64,000 nucleotides of DNA from a bacterium (GTDB taxonomy: Bacteria; Joyebacterota; Joyebacteria; Joyebacterales; Joyebacteraceae): assembly GCA_029990205.1 (NCBI GenBank), contig JAPEKQ010000012.1, forward strand, positions 11,710-75,709, given 5' to 3'. Made by a program: the position numbers and the translations under genes. Position 1 is the first letter of the stretch. Every line of letters starts with the position of its first letter. The notes under the pieces are model-generated. The model saw only the letters and a program-made list of their open reading frames with translations, made no database searches and was not told the origin of the DNA. Of this stretch, positions 10,491-18,232 are shown piece by piece.

Positions 10491-12091
10491 AGAGGGTTGT
10501 CCTCGGCGTAGACACGGTAGTTGATGCCGGGGAAGATCTTGTCCCGCCACTCGACCTCCGAGAGCCACTTCTCGTCGATCGCGTTGTGCTTGATGTCCTC
10601 GTAGAGGCGCGTGAACCGCGAGATGTGGTCCCGCGTCCGCTTGTGCGCGTACTCGGTCATCGTCCCCGTCTTCATGATGAAGGCCCAGTCGCTCGACTGC
10701 GCGAGCAGGAGCTCACGCGCGGCCTGGTTGAGACCGCGGAGCCTCAGACCCTCAGCGTTCGGGTAGAGCTTCGCCAGCTCGGTCATCCGGATCGACGCGC
10801 GATGAAGATGCGGGTAGATATAGTCGTTGGTCTCGTTGATCCAGACCTCGCAGTACCCCTTGTGCCCCCAGCTCGACAGATGCGGCGTCGCCGTCTGCAT
10901 CGGGATACCGGACGAGAGGATATCGGTCGGCGTCGCGGTCTTCACGGGTCCGTTCGTCTCGTGGATCTTTCTCAAGAGCGCCTCGAGCCACGCCGGCCCC
11001 TCGAACCACCAGTGTCCGAAGAGTTCCGCGTCGTACGGCGCGACGATCACCGGTTTCTGTCCGAGCACGTCGTTGAGGTACTCGAACTGGTGCTCCCGAT
11101 TGAACATGAAGTTGGCCGCATGCTCGTCGAGCAACGCAGCCGCGACGTCCGGATCGTAGAGCTCCTTGTCGCCGAGTTCGACGCCCTTGCCCGTGATCTT
11201 GTGGTACTTGAGGCCGAGCATCTTGCGGAACCCGTCGGCGCCCAGATACGGACGGACGTAGTCGTAGTCGAGATCGTACGAGGCGTCGCGATAGAAGTCG
11301 CGGTAGTTGAAGTCGCCCGGGTAGCCCTCCTCGGCGCTCCAGACCTGCTTGGACGACTCGATGTCGCGGCCGAACACGCCCACACCCGACGGTGTGATGA
11401 CGGGCGCGTACGTGCCGAACTTTGGGCGCGGCGTCGCGTGAAGCACTCCGTGCGAATCAACGAACGTGTAGCGGATGCCTTCCTCGGCCAGATACTTGTC
11501 GACGCCCGGGAAGTACCCGCACTCCGGAAGCCAGATACCCTCGGGCCTCCTGCCGAACGCGCGCTCGTGGTGCTCGGCGGCGATGCGGATCTGCCCGCGA
11601 ACGGCTGCCGGGAACTGCTCCATGAGCGGGAGGAACCCATGCGTCGCGCCGCACGTGGTGATGTCGATCTTGCCGGCATCGCGGAACGCGCGGAAGGCTC
11701 GCGTGATATCGAGACCGTACTCGTCAGCGAAGGTATGCCGGCAGTCCGTGAAGAGCTTGTGATACATCTTCGCGAGCTTCAGCCGCGGCGGGTCCTTCTT
11801 GAGGCGGACGAGCTCCTTCTCGGCGAGCTCGGCGAGTCCGGTGATGTGCTTGAGATACCGCTCCTGAAGGAGCGGGTCCTGGAGCATCGAGACGAGCGGC
11901 GGGCTCATCGAGACCGTCAGACGGAAGTCGACACCGTCGTCGGTCAGACGCTGGAACCCGCGGATGAGCGGGATGTACGTCTCCGTGATCGCCTCGAAGA
12001 GCCAATACTCCTCGAGGAAACTCTTGTACTCCGGATGACGCACATACGGCAGGTGCGCATGCAGGACGAGGCTGAGATAGCCCTTCTCCAT
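10487..12091 (-). CDS. GH57 1,4-alpha-glucan branching enzyme (DUF1957 type)
   Basis: A 534-residue cytosolic GH57 enzyme of the DUF1957 type, like the archaeal/Thermus branching enzymes, which make alpha-1,6 branches in glycogen. The N-terminal VLHAHLPYVRHPE is typical. The nucleophile Glu sits in WLPECGYFPG (E190) and the catalytic Asp in APYDAELFGHWW (D354). A helical C-terminal domain (about 420-534) follows. The following GH57 gene overlaps it by four bases, and the DUF4912 gene lies 57 bases upstream, so the three are probably co-transcribed. Confidence 0.93.
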   Translation of the reverse strand: MEKGYLSLVLHAHLPYVRHPEYKSFLEEYWLFEAITETYIPLIRGFQRLTDDGVDFRLTVSMSPPLVSMLQDPLLQERYLKHITGLAELAEKELVRLKKDPPRLKLAKMYHKLFTDCRHTFADEYGLDITRAFRAFRDAGKIDITTCGATHGFLPLMEQFPAAVRGQIRIAAEHHERAFGRRPEGIWLPECGYFPGVDKYLAEEGIRYTFVDSHGVLHATPRPKFGTYAPVITPSGVGVFGRDIESSKQVWSAEEGYPGDFNYRDFYRDASYDLDYDYVRPYLGADGFRKMLGLKYHKITGKGVELGDKELYDPDVAAALLDEHAANFMFNREHQFEYLNDVLGQKPVIVAPYDAELFGHWWFEGPAWLEALLRKIHETNGPVKTATPTDILSSGIPMQTATPHLSSWGHKGYCEVWINETNDYIYPHLHRASIRMTELAKLYPNAEGLRLRGLNQAARELLLAQSSDWAFIMKTGTMTEYAHKRTRDHISRFTRLYEDIKHNAIDEKWLSEVEWRDKIFPGINYRVYAEDNPL

Positions 12092-12148
12092 GGCTCCCTC
12101 TCGAAACTCAGTGAATGCTGTGGAAGGAGAGATGCACGGCAGGCTGGA

Positions 12149-13153
12149 TCATCGGTTGCCTCCGCTGCCATGCCCCCAACCGCTTGACCCGGTGTCGGGG
12201 AGCTTCCCGGCGGACTGCTGGTAGACGTGCCCCAGCGCGTCAACGGTCACCCACTCCTCGTCGATGACCTCTGACGGTCCAACGGGCGGTAGCGCGACGC
12301 GGTTCGACCGAGCGAGCACGAGGAACGCGCCGTCCGGCGCGAGCACGCCGATCTCCACCGCATACTCCCGCTCAACGCGGGTCACATTGATGTACCAGTT
12401 GCGTGCACCGTGTGCGATGTCTATGTCTTCGAACCCCGCGGGGTCGTCGATATCGGTTCCGGTCACATCGTAGATCCGAAGAATGAACCGGCTCGACGCG
12501 AACTCCTGCTCGCTGAGCACGTCGGCCAGTTCACGGCCGACCTCGGGAGCCAGTTCCCAGTATGAGTAGAGCCAGTACGGATCGCGCACCATCAGCGTGA
12601 TGATGTTCTCGCCGTAGCTCTCCGGGTAGGTGAAGTGCGCATCGAGCTCGGGCGACTTCTCCACGCCGAGGTAGTACTTCGCCGCCTTGACGCGCTGCTG
12701 CATCCCGTTGGTCTGCTTCATCGAGAAGGCGCGGATCGTGCGCGGCGAGATGGCGCCCTTTTCGCGCGCGCCCTTCTTCTTCCTTGCTGCCGAAGCCTTC
12801 GGCTTCGGCTTAGCCGCGCCCCGCGCGGCCGCCTTCTTCGGCTTGGCTGCTGCCTTCTTCGCAACGGTCTTCCTGGCAGCCGTCGCCTTCGCCTTCGGCT
12901 TTGCAGCCGCCTTCTTCGCGGCCGTCTTCTTCGGAGCCGCCTTCTTTGCAGCCGCCTTCTTCGCAACCGTCGCCTTCGCCGGCTTCTTCGACTTCCCGGC
13001 GACGCGCTTCTTCCGCTTCGGCGTCGTCGAACGCACGAGCAGGTCGACGAGTTCACCCTTCCTCATGGAGGAGTACCCCACGAGTCCGAGCGATCTCGCC
13101 TCGGCCTTGAGCTCGGCGACCGTCAATCCTTTGAGATCGGACTTCTTCATCAT
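12149..13153 (-). CDS. Rho-N/SAP-like, histone-H1-like and DUF4912 fusion protein
   Basis: A 334-residue three-part protein. Residues 4-40 form a Rho-N/SAP-like helical motif (LKGLTVAELKAEARSLGL). Residues about 48-135 are almost only Lys, Ala, Pro and Arg in KKAAAK-type repeats, like histone H1 or bacterial Hc1/AlgP tails, and would bind nucleic acid or another polyanion. Residues about 155-300 match DUF4912 (DPYWLYSYWEL, RIYDVTG, WYINV), a domain of unknown function often found beside GH57 enzymes. The last residues are Gly-rich. The SD AGGGAG touches two consecutive ATGs, so the start may be one codon later. A strong promoter lies at 13219-13247. Its role is unknown; linking glucan metabolism with DNA binding is only a guess. 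Confidence 0.8.
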   Translation of the reverse strand: MMKKSDLKGLTVAELKAEARSLGLVGYSSMRKGELVDLLVRSTTPKRKKRVAGKSKKPAKATVAKKAAAKKAAPKKTAAKKAAAKPKAKATAARKTVAKKAAAKPKKAAARGAAKPKPKASAARKKKGAREKGAISPRTIRAFSMKQTNGMQQRVKAAKYYLGVEKSPELDAHFTYPESYGENIITLMVRDPYWLYSYWELAPEVGRELADVLSEQEFASSRFILRIYDVTGTDIDDPAGFEDIDIAHGARNWYINVTRVEREYAVEIGVLAPDGAFLVLARSNRVALPPVGPSEVIDEEWVTVDALGHVYQQSAGKLPDTGSSGWGHGSGGNR

Positions 13154-13218
13154 CTCCCTGCTGCTTCAGCGTCCGGGGAGTACCGGCGCGGCCGCCGGGT
13201 TTTCGTCCCCGTCGATGT

Positions 13219-13247
13219 AGTATGTTCCCGGTGGCGGCTCATGTCAA
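13219..13247 (-). promoter_or_regulatory. Promoter of the DUF4912-GH57-GH57 unit
   Basis: On the minus strand a perfect TTGACA (complement of 13242-13247) is followed after 17 bases by CATACT (complement of 13219-13224). The gene starts about 60 bases downstream of the predicted transcript start. Confidence 0.65.
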
Positions 13248-13285
13248 CCACACCATGCCGATTCGCCGAGAATCGTCATGGATGA

Positions 13286-14251
13286 CTATTCATCCGGCTC
13301 CAGATTGGTCCCGGCGATCGGCGAGACCTCCCCCATGAACGCCTGGACCCACCCGTTGATGAGACCGGCCTCAGCGTGCGCCGCGACCGCCTCATCCCAC
13401 TCCGATGCGGTCAGCCGCCGGGCGATTCGGGGGTGCTCGTGCGCCCGGTGGGCCGGGTAGTACTGGGACATCAGGCTGACGTGGGTCTCGGAGTCCAGCT
13501 CGCTCGCCACGAACGCCAGGCACCCGGAGGTCCCGCTGACGCCATCGGGCAGAACCAGATGCCGCACGATGAGCCCACCGGTGGCGATGCCGCGCTCATC
13601 CACTCTGAGCGTCCCCACCTGCCGCTGCATCTCCCGGAGCGCCGCGCGCGAGACCGTCGCGTAGTCGGCCGCGCCGGAGTAGCGCGCCGCATTCGCATCC
13701 TCCGCGTATCGGATGTCGGCCAGGTAGACGTCGACGACGCCGTCGAGAAGCTGGAGCGTCTCCGGGGACTCGTAGCTCGACGTGTTCCAGACGAGCGGGA
13801 TACGCAATCCCTCCCCGACCGCAACCTCGAGTGCCGCGAGGATCGCCGGCGTGTGATGCGTCGGCGTGACGATGTTGATGTTGTGACACCCCATCGCCTC
13901 GAGATCGAGCATCATCCTCGCGACATCGGCGATCGAGCGCTCGGCTCCCTCCCCGCCCTGGCTGAACCGCGCGTTCTGGCAGTAGACGCACGAGAGCGTG
14001 CACCCGCTCATGAAGATGGTCCCCGACCCCTGCGTTCCGGAGATCGGCGGCTCCTCGCCCGGGTGGGACATGTGACTGTAGACAGCGGGAAGCTCACCGG
14101 TGCGGCAGTAGCCGAGTTCCCCCGCCGTGCGGTCGACGCCGCACGCGCGCGGGCAGAGCGTACATGCCCGAAGACGTTCCGCCGCCGCAGCGGCGCGCCG
14201 TGAGAGCTCGCCCGACCGGGCGAGCTCGACGTATCGGGGTGTGAACTCCAT
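13286..14251 (-). CDS. Radical SAM protein, pyruvate-formate-lyase-activating-enzyme-like
   Basis: A 321-residue radical SAM protein of the COG1313 PflA-like group. The SAM-cluster motif CTLSCVYC (CxxxCxxC) lies near residue 90. The N-terminal Cys-rich segment CTLCPRACGVDR...GYC is typical of this subgroup and may hold an additional cluster or metal. The enzyme would cleave SAM reductively to generate a radical, perhaps to activate a glycyl-radical enzyme, but none is encoded nearby and the target is unknown. The gene follows the methyltransferase gene at a six-base gap, so the two are probably co-transcribed. Confidence 0.88.
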   Translation of the reverse strand: MEFTPRYVELARSGELSRRAAAAAERLRACTLCPRACGVDRTAGELGYCRTGELPAVYSHMSHPGEEPPISGTQGSGTIFMSGCTLSCVYCQNARFSQGGEGAERSIADVARMMLDLEAMGCHNINIVTPTHHTPAILAALEVAVGEGLRIPLVWNTSSYESPETLQLLDGVVDVYLADIRYAEDANAARYSGAADYATVSRAALREMQRQVGTLRVDERGIATGGLIVRHLVLPDGVSGTSGCLAFVASELDSETHVSLMSQYYPAHRAHEHPRIARRLTASEWDEAVAAHAEAGLINGWVQAFMGEVSPIAGTNLEPDE

Positions 14252-14257
14252 CAGACC

Positions 14258-15442
14258 CTACAGAAGCTCCAGTACGACACAGGTCAGATAGCGCGTCTCG
14301 GGATGACCAAGAACGACGGGATGGTCGCGGCTCTGCCCCCGGACCTCGACGATCCGCGCGTGACGGTCCGCCTCTCGGGCCGCGGCGACGAGCATGTTCA
14401 TGAACGCCTCCTGCTCCACCAGATGCGAGCAGGTGCAGGTCACCAGGTGACCGCCGGGGGCGGTCACGCTCATGGCCATCCGGTTGAGCGCCCGGTACCC
14501 CTTCAGGGCCTCGCGGATCTTCTTGCGTCCCTTCGCAAGCGCGGGAGGGTCGAGGATGACGAGTCCGAACTTCTTCGTCCCGCGTCCGACGGCGGCAAGC
14601 CGCTTGAACATATCGCCGTCGACGAACTGCATCGAATCCGCGACGCCGTTGAGCGCAGCGTTCCTCTCCGCGAGACGGAGCGCGGGCTTCGACGAGTCGA
14701 TGCCGGAGACAGATGCGGCCCCGGCCGCGGCGGCCGTCACCGACCATGCGCCGGTGTAGCAGCAGCAGTCGAGCACGTGCCTGCCCTTCGCGAGCTCGCG
14801 CGTGCGGAGCCTGTTCTCGCGCTGGTCGAGGAAGAACCCGGTCTTCTGTCCGTCGAGGACGTCGACGAGGAACTTGAGACCGTCCTGCTCGATCTCGACC
14901 GGCGCGTCGGCGTTTCCGGTGACCACGCGCTTCTCGATCGGGAGATCCTCGAACTTGCGCATTCTGGAATCGTTCCTGAGCACGATAGTCGTCGGCGCGA
15001 GCAGCTCATCAAGAAGAGAGAGGATGTCCTCGAGACGGCGCTCGATGCCGGCGGTCAGCGATTGGACCGCGAGCGTATCCCCGTAGCGGTCGACGATGAG
15101 CCCCGGGAGCATATCGGACTCGCCGTAGATGAGACGGCCGACGGTCTCTCCCGGATAGAGCCTCTCGCGGTACTCGAGCGCGTGCCGGATGCGTCGGCCA
15201 AGGAAGCTCTTCGAGAGCTCAAGCCTGCGGCGCGCGAGCAGACGCACCGAGATGAGCGAATTGGGGTTCATGTAGCCCGTGCCGATGACGCGCTTGGCGG
15301 CGTCGACGACGATGACGCTGTCACCGGCGGTGACGGCTCCGTCGACGGACTCGATCTCGTTGCTGAAGACCCACAGGTGACCCGAGCGCAGGCGCTTCTC
15401 TCCGCCCTTCTTCAGATAGACCGTGAGCGCAGGCTCTTTCAC
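14258..15442 (-). CDS. RlmI-type 23S rRNA (cytosine-C5) methyltransferase
   Basis: A 394-residue class I SAM-dependent methyltransferase with the RlmI layout: an N-terminal PUA domain (LRSGHLWVFSNEIE), a central beta region, and a Rossmann methyltransferase domain. SAM-site residues appear in DCCCYTGAWSVTAA, catalytic motifs in DPPALAKGR, and the Cys in CTCSH. RlmI methylates C1962 of 23S rRNA; the substrate is inferred from the family. The start is GTG at 15442 with GGGGAG six bases upstream. It is divergent from the plus-strand gene at 15669. Confidence 0.9.
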   Translation of the reverse strand: MKEPALTVYLKKGGEKRLRSGHLWVFSNEIESVDGAVTAGDSVIVVDAAKRVIGTGYMNPNSLISVRLLARRRLELSKSFLGRRIRHALEYRERLYPGETVGRLIYGESDMLPGLIVDRYGDTLAVQSLTAGIERRLEDILSLLDELLAPTTIVLRNDSRMRKFEDLPIEKRVVTGNADAPVEIEQDGLKFLVDVLDGQKTGFFLDQRENRLRTRELAKGRHVLDCCCYTGAWSVTAAAAGAASVSGIDSSKPALRLAERNAALNGVADSMQFVDGDMFKRLAAVGRGTKKFGLVILDPPALAKGRKKIREALKGYRALNRMAMSVTAPGGHLVTCTCSHLVEQEAFMNMLVAAAREADRHARIVEVRGQSRDHPVVLGHPETRYLTCVVLELL

Positions 15443-15668
15443 TCGGTTCTCCCCTCGTCATACGGCGCCAGGCGCCGAAAACGCCCGTGGAACGGGGCGT
15501 ACGGTACGCGACTTGCATATATCCGGACAACAGCGAGAGATACCACCCGATGGAGGGGAAAGCAACCGGGAACCGAGCGAAACGCACCGAAGAATGGGGC
15601 TTTTCGCGACGACCGGGCCTGCCCTCCCGTGAACCAGTGTGACGGCTTCCTGCCAAAGGAGACGAAAT

Positions 15669-16385
15669 ATGCAGAGAACAGCGCTGATTGCCCTGATGAT
15701 CCTGGTCGCACTTGCCACCCCGCTCGCCGCCCGTGAGTCCGTCACCGACGTCGAGCTGATCACGACCAGCCTGGTCGGTTCGTACCCGCCGGCCGAGCGT
15801 GATCCGGGCGATCTCTGTGAGGCATGCAACAGCAGCTACTACTGGACCGTGGACAGCTGGCTGACCGGCAACGAGTCCTACAAGACGTACTGTGATCCCT
15901 CGAACTGCCCGTGCTGCGACGCCGGGTGGAAGCCCGTCAGTGTAACGATCTACCTCTACTGGGCCGAGGAGAATACGTGTCAGCTCACGCTGATGGCGGA
16001 CATCGAGAACGTCGACCTGACGAACCCCGAGTGTCCGATGCCGGGCGACGTCGTCGCCACGTCGGATCCGGTCGTCGTCGGCCCGTTCAGCCCTGCCGGA
16101 CTCTGGGCCGTCACGGTCCCGATCCCGATCGACTGCCCCATCATGGACGAGCCGTTCTTTGCGGCGATCACGTTCGCGGACGACTGCGAGGCACTGCCCG
16201 CGCTCGTCACCGACGAGGGACCGTGCGATCCGTGCATGAACTGGAACGACTGGGGCACCGGATGGGAAGACCTGTGCGACTACGGATTCCCCGGGAACCT
16301 GAGCATGTACACCACGCTCGAGTGCCAGGGACCGAGTCCCGTGCAGGCGGCGACGTGGACACACATCAAATCGCTCTACCGGTAA
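15669..16385 (+). CDS. Small Cys-rich secreted protein with C-terminal WxxIKxLYR tag
   Basis: A 238-residue protein and the only convincing plus-strand gene of the window. AAAGGAGACGAAAT precedes the ATG, and the protein opens with a clear signal peptide (MQRTALIALMILVALA). The mature part is rich in cysteine, for example CDPSNCPCC and CDPCMNW, so several disulfides are likely in the periplasm or outside the cell. The family was not recognised. The extreme C terminus, TWTHIKSLYR, closely resembles RTWGRIKALYRE at the end of the lamin-tail protein at 39259-39873, suggesting a shared terminal signal. The gene stands alone and ends in a bidirectional terminator. Confidence 0.8.
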   Translation: MQRTALIALMILVALATPLAARESVTDVELITTSLVGSYPPAERDPGDLCEACNSSYYWTVDSWLTGNESYKTYCDPSNCPCCDAGWKPVSVTIYLYWAEENTCQLTLMADIENVDLTNPECPMPGDVVATSDPVVVGPFSPAGLWAVTVPIPIDCPIMDEPFFAAITFADDCEALPALVTDEGPCDPCMNWNDWGTGWEDLCDYGFPGNLSMYTTLECQGPSPVQAATWTHIKSLYR

Positions 16386-16457
16386 GACCAGAACGAGCCG
16401 CGCCGTGGCGCAACGGCAACGCTCGAGCCAATCCCCCAAGATGGCTGGTCTGAATGA

Positions 16458-16492
16458 AGAGAGGCAGGTCGCGTTCGACCTGCCTCTCTTTG
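16458..16492. terminator. Bidirectional terminator between convergent genes
   Basis: AGAGAGGCAGGTCG pairs perfectly with CGACCTGCCTCTCT around a four-base loop. The plus strand continues with TTTGCG, giving a weak T-run. It lies between the convergent 3' ends at 16385 (+) and 16512 (-) and can serve both. Confidence 0.8.
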
Positions 16493-16511
16493 CGTCTGTA
16501 TCTTCCAGCCT

Positions 16512-17969
16512 CTACCGGTGCAGCACGAACGACAGTCGCCCCTCAGCGGAGACGATGATGGCGTCCTGCGCCTCGAGCTCGAACCCGTTCGCCGTGACGG
16601 AGAGCGGTCCCGTGAGGTGGTTGATGCCGTGGGATGGTGTGAACGGGATCCCGCCGACCTTGATCTCGTACGCCTCCGGCGCCTCGAACATCAGCTGGTG
16701 GAAATCGAACTCGTCCTCACCGATGACGACCGCCGTCTGGCGGCCCATCACGTAGACGTGCGTGCCGCCGGAGAACTCGATCTTGATGATGCGCTTGTGG
16801 ACCTCGCGGTGCGGGTCGACCTTCGCGATGTACTCCCGGTCGTAGCTCACCGTCGTGCTCGCGAGCTGCTCGGTATTGACCAGGAAGAGCGGCGTGTCTC
16901 CGCGGGTGATGTCATCAAAGAGCTTCTCGGGACCGGACTTCGTGGCGTCAATGAAGGTGGTGGCCTCGGCCTCGCGCTCGGCGTAGCCGTACCGGTCGAG
17001 CAGCGGCTGGACATCCGACCTTCCGCCCATGTACTTCGTCCACAGCAGCGCGTACGGATCGACACAACGGTCGATGACCTGGTCGCGCCACTCGACCCCC
17101 GCCCTGTCGAGAAGGTAGCAGACCGCCGCGCCCATGCACGCGAAGCGCTCGTTACGGTACCAGTCCAGCCCGGTCGGCTTGCAGAGCCAGCTCTTGAGAC
17201 AGAACGTGTCCTTCACCGAGGGCGTCAGCAGGCTCTTGTCCGCGGGATCGATATAGCCTTCCGCCAGCTCCCTCGCACGGAATCTCACGTAGGCGGCCAT
17301 GCCGTCTCGGTACTCGCGTGCTCTCTCCCGGTTGACGAACCCGCCGGTCATTCCCGCTCTGCGGAAGCTGCGGATGCCGACGAACTCGCGGATCAATGCG
17401 TCGACCGAGTCCGGATGCGCGGAGATCGCATCGAGCGCTATCTCACGTTCGATGTCGGCAAGCGCGACATCCCGGGGCTGCGAGGGCGCGCCGACAAGCG
17501 GGTCATCGGGGGCGCCCAGCTCGGGGCAGCTCGTCTGGAGATGCGTCTTGAAGGCGGCCTCGAACGCGGCCGGGACGATGCAGGTAGACATCTGATCTGT
17601 GCTGATGAACGCCGCCGGCTCTCCCCCGACCGTCGCGTCGCGCCGCGAGATTCCCTCGCTGTCGAGCGCCGCGGAATGGACCGTGAGTTCGGGCGCCGCG
17701 AGGCGCTCGCGCGTGTAGTCGCCGAACTGGCTGGCGTCGCCGAGGAGCCAGCAGTCCGCCTCTTCGATGAGCACCATCGGCGTCCCGGAGATCGTCCACC
17801 CGGGCCAGAGTTCAGCGCTGAGTCGGTCGAGGTCGAGTGAGGAGTGAAGCTGAGTGAGGCATCGGGATACGTCCGGGCCGGGCGCTTCTGCGCCTGCACC
17901 GGACGGCGCCATCACGAGGAGGGCCATCACGGCGAGCAACACGCAGGTGCGCTTGAGCTCCCGTGTCAT
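16512..17969 (-). CDS. Secreted protein of unknown function
   Basis: A 485-residue protein from the start at 17969 (GGGGG about 8 bases upstream). A signal peptide is clear (LKRTCVLLAVMALLVMA, cleavage near GAGA-EA). The mature protein has a helical middle (about 190-330) with CMGAAVCYLLDRAGVEWRD and a C-terminal beta-rich part (about 370-485) ending LSFVLHR. Scattered cysteines suggest disulfides. No metal-binding HEXXH, lipobox or membrane segment was seen. I do not recognise the family. A longer frame to 18044 adds 25 residues without a better start site. A promoter at 18007-18035 fits the shorter start. Confidence 0.7.
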   Translation of the reverse strand: MTRELKRTCVLLAVMALLVMAPSGAGAEAPGPDVSRCLTQLHSSLDLDRLSAELWPGWTISGTPMVLIEEADCWLLGDASQFGDYTRERLAAPELTVHSAALDSEGISRRDATVGGEPAAFISTDQMSTCIVPAAFEAAFKTHLQTSCPELGAPDDPLVGAPSQPRDVALADIEREIALDAISAHPDSVDALIREFVGIRSFRRAGMTGGFVNRERAREYRDGMAAYVRFRARELAEGYIDPADKSLLTPSVKDTFCLKSWLCKPTGLDWYRNERFACMGAAVCYLLDRAGVEWRDQVIDRCVDPYALLWTKYMGGRSDVQPLLDRYGYAEREAEATTFIDATKSGPEKLFDDITRGDTPLFLVNTEQLASTTVSYDREYIAKVDPHREVHKRIIKIEFSGGTHVYVMGRQTAVVIGEDEFDFHQLMFEAPEAYEIKVGGIPFTPSHGINHLTGPLSVTANGFELEAQDAIIVSAEGRLSFVLHR

Positions 17970-18006
17970 TATGAACATCCCCCGGCGCATATCTGCGCCA
18001 GTTCTC

Positions 18007-18035
18007 AGTCTAGAACTTCTGGTGGGTCGCATCAA
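18007..18035 (-). promoter_or_regulatory. Candidate promoter of the secreted-protein gene at 17969
   Basis: On the minus strand TTGATG (complement of 18030-18035) is followed after 17 bases by TAGACT (complement of 18007-18012). The transcript would start about 30 bases before the ATG. Confidence 0.5.
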
Positions 18036-18107
18036 GCCCGGCATGCCTGACGCTCACATCTTCTTTGACAACCGCGCGCCCTCTGAGGTTCCAGTCAATT
18101 TGGACAG

Positions 18108-18141
18108 AAACAGAGACCGGGGCCCCATGGGGCCCCGGTCT
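18108..18141 (-). terminator. Palindromic terminator after the aspartic-protease gene
   Basis: 18114-18141 is a perfect 28-base palindrome (AGACCGGGGCCCC and its reverse). On the minus strand it is followed by CTGTTTCTGTCC. It lies about 90 bases after the stop at 18233 and would end the four-gene unit 18233-24303. Confidence 0.7.
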
Positions 18142-18232
18142 GTCGCCAGCCGCTCTGGTAAGAGCCATCGTACGGTACGCGGACCGCACGGTCGCCCATG
18201 CTGAGTGAGTGGACCTTCCGGCCCGGGGGGAG

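Noticed and set aside
12780-12990. Tandem-repeat-like stretch of gccttcttcgc units
   Set aside because: It encodes the Lys/Ala-rich tail of the DUF4912 protein. The repetition is low-complexity coding, not a mobile or CRISPR-type repeat.
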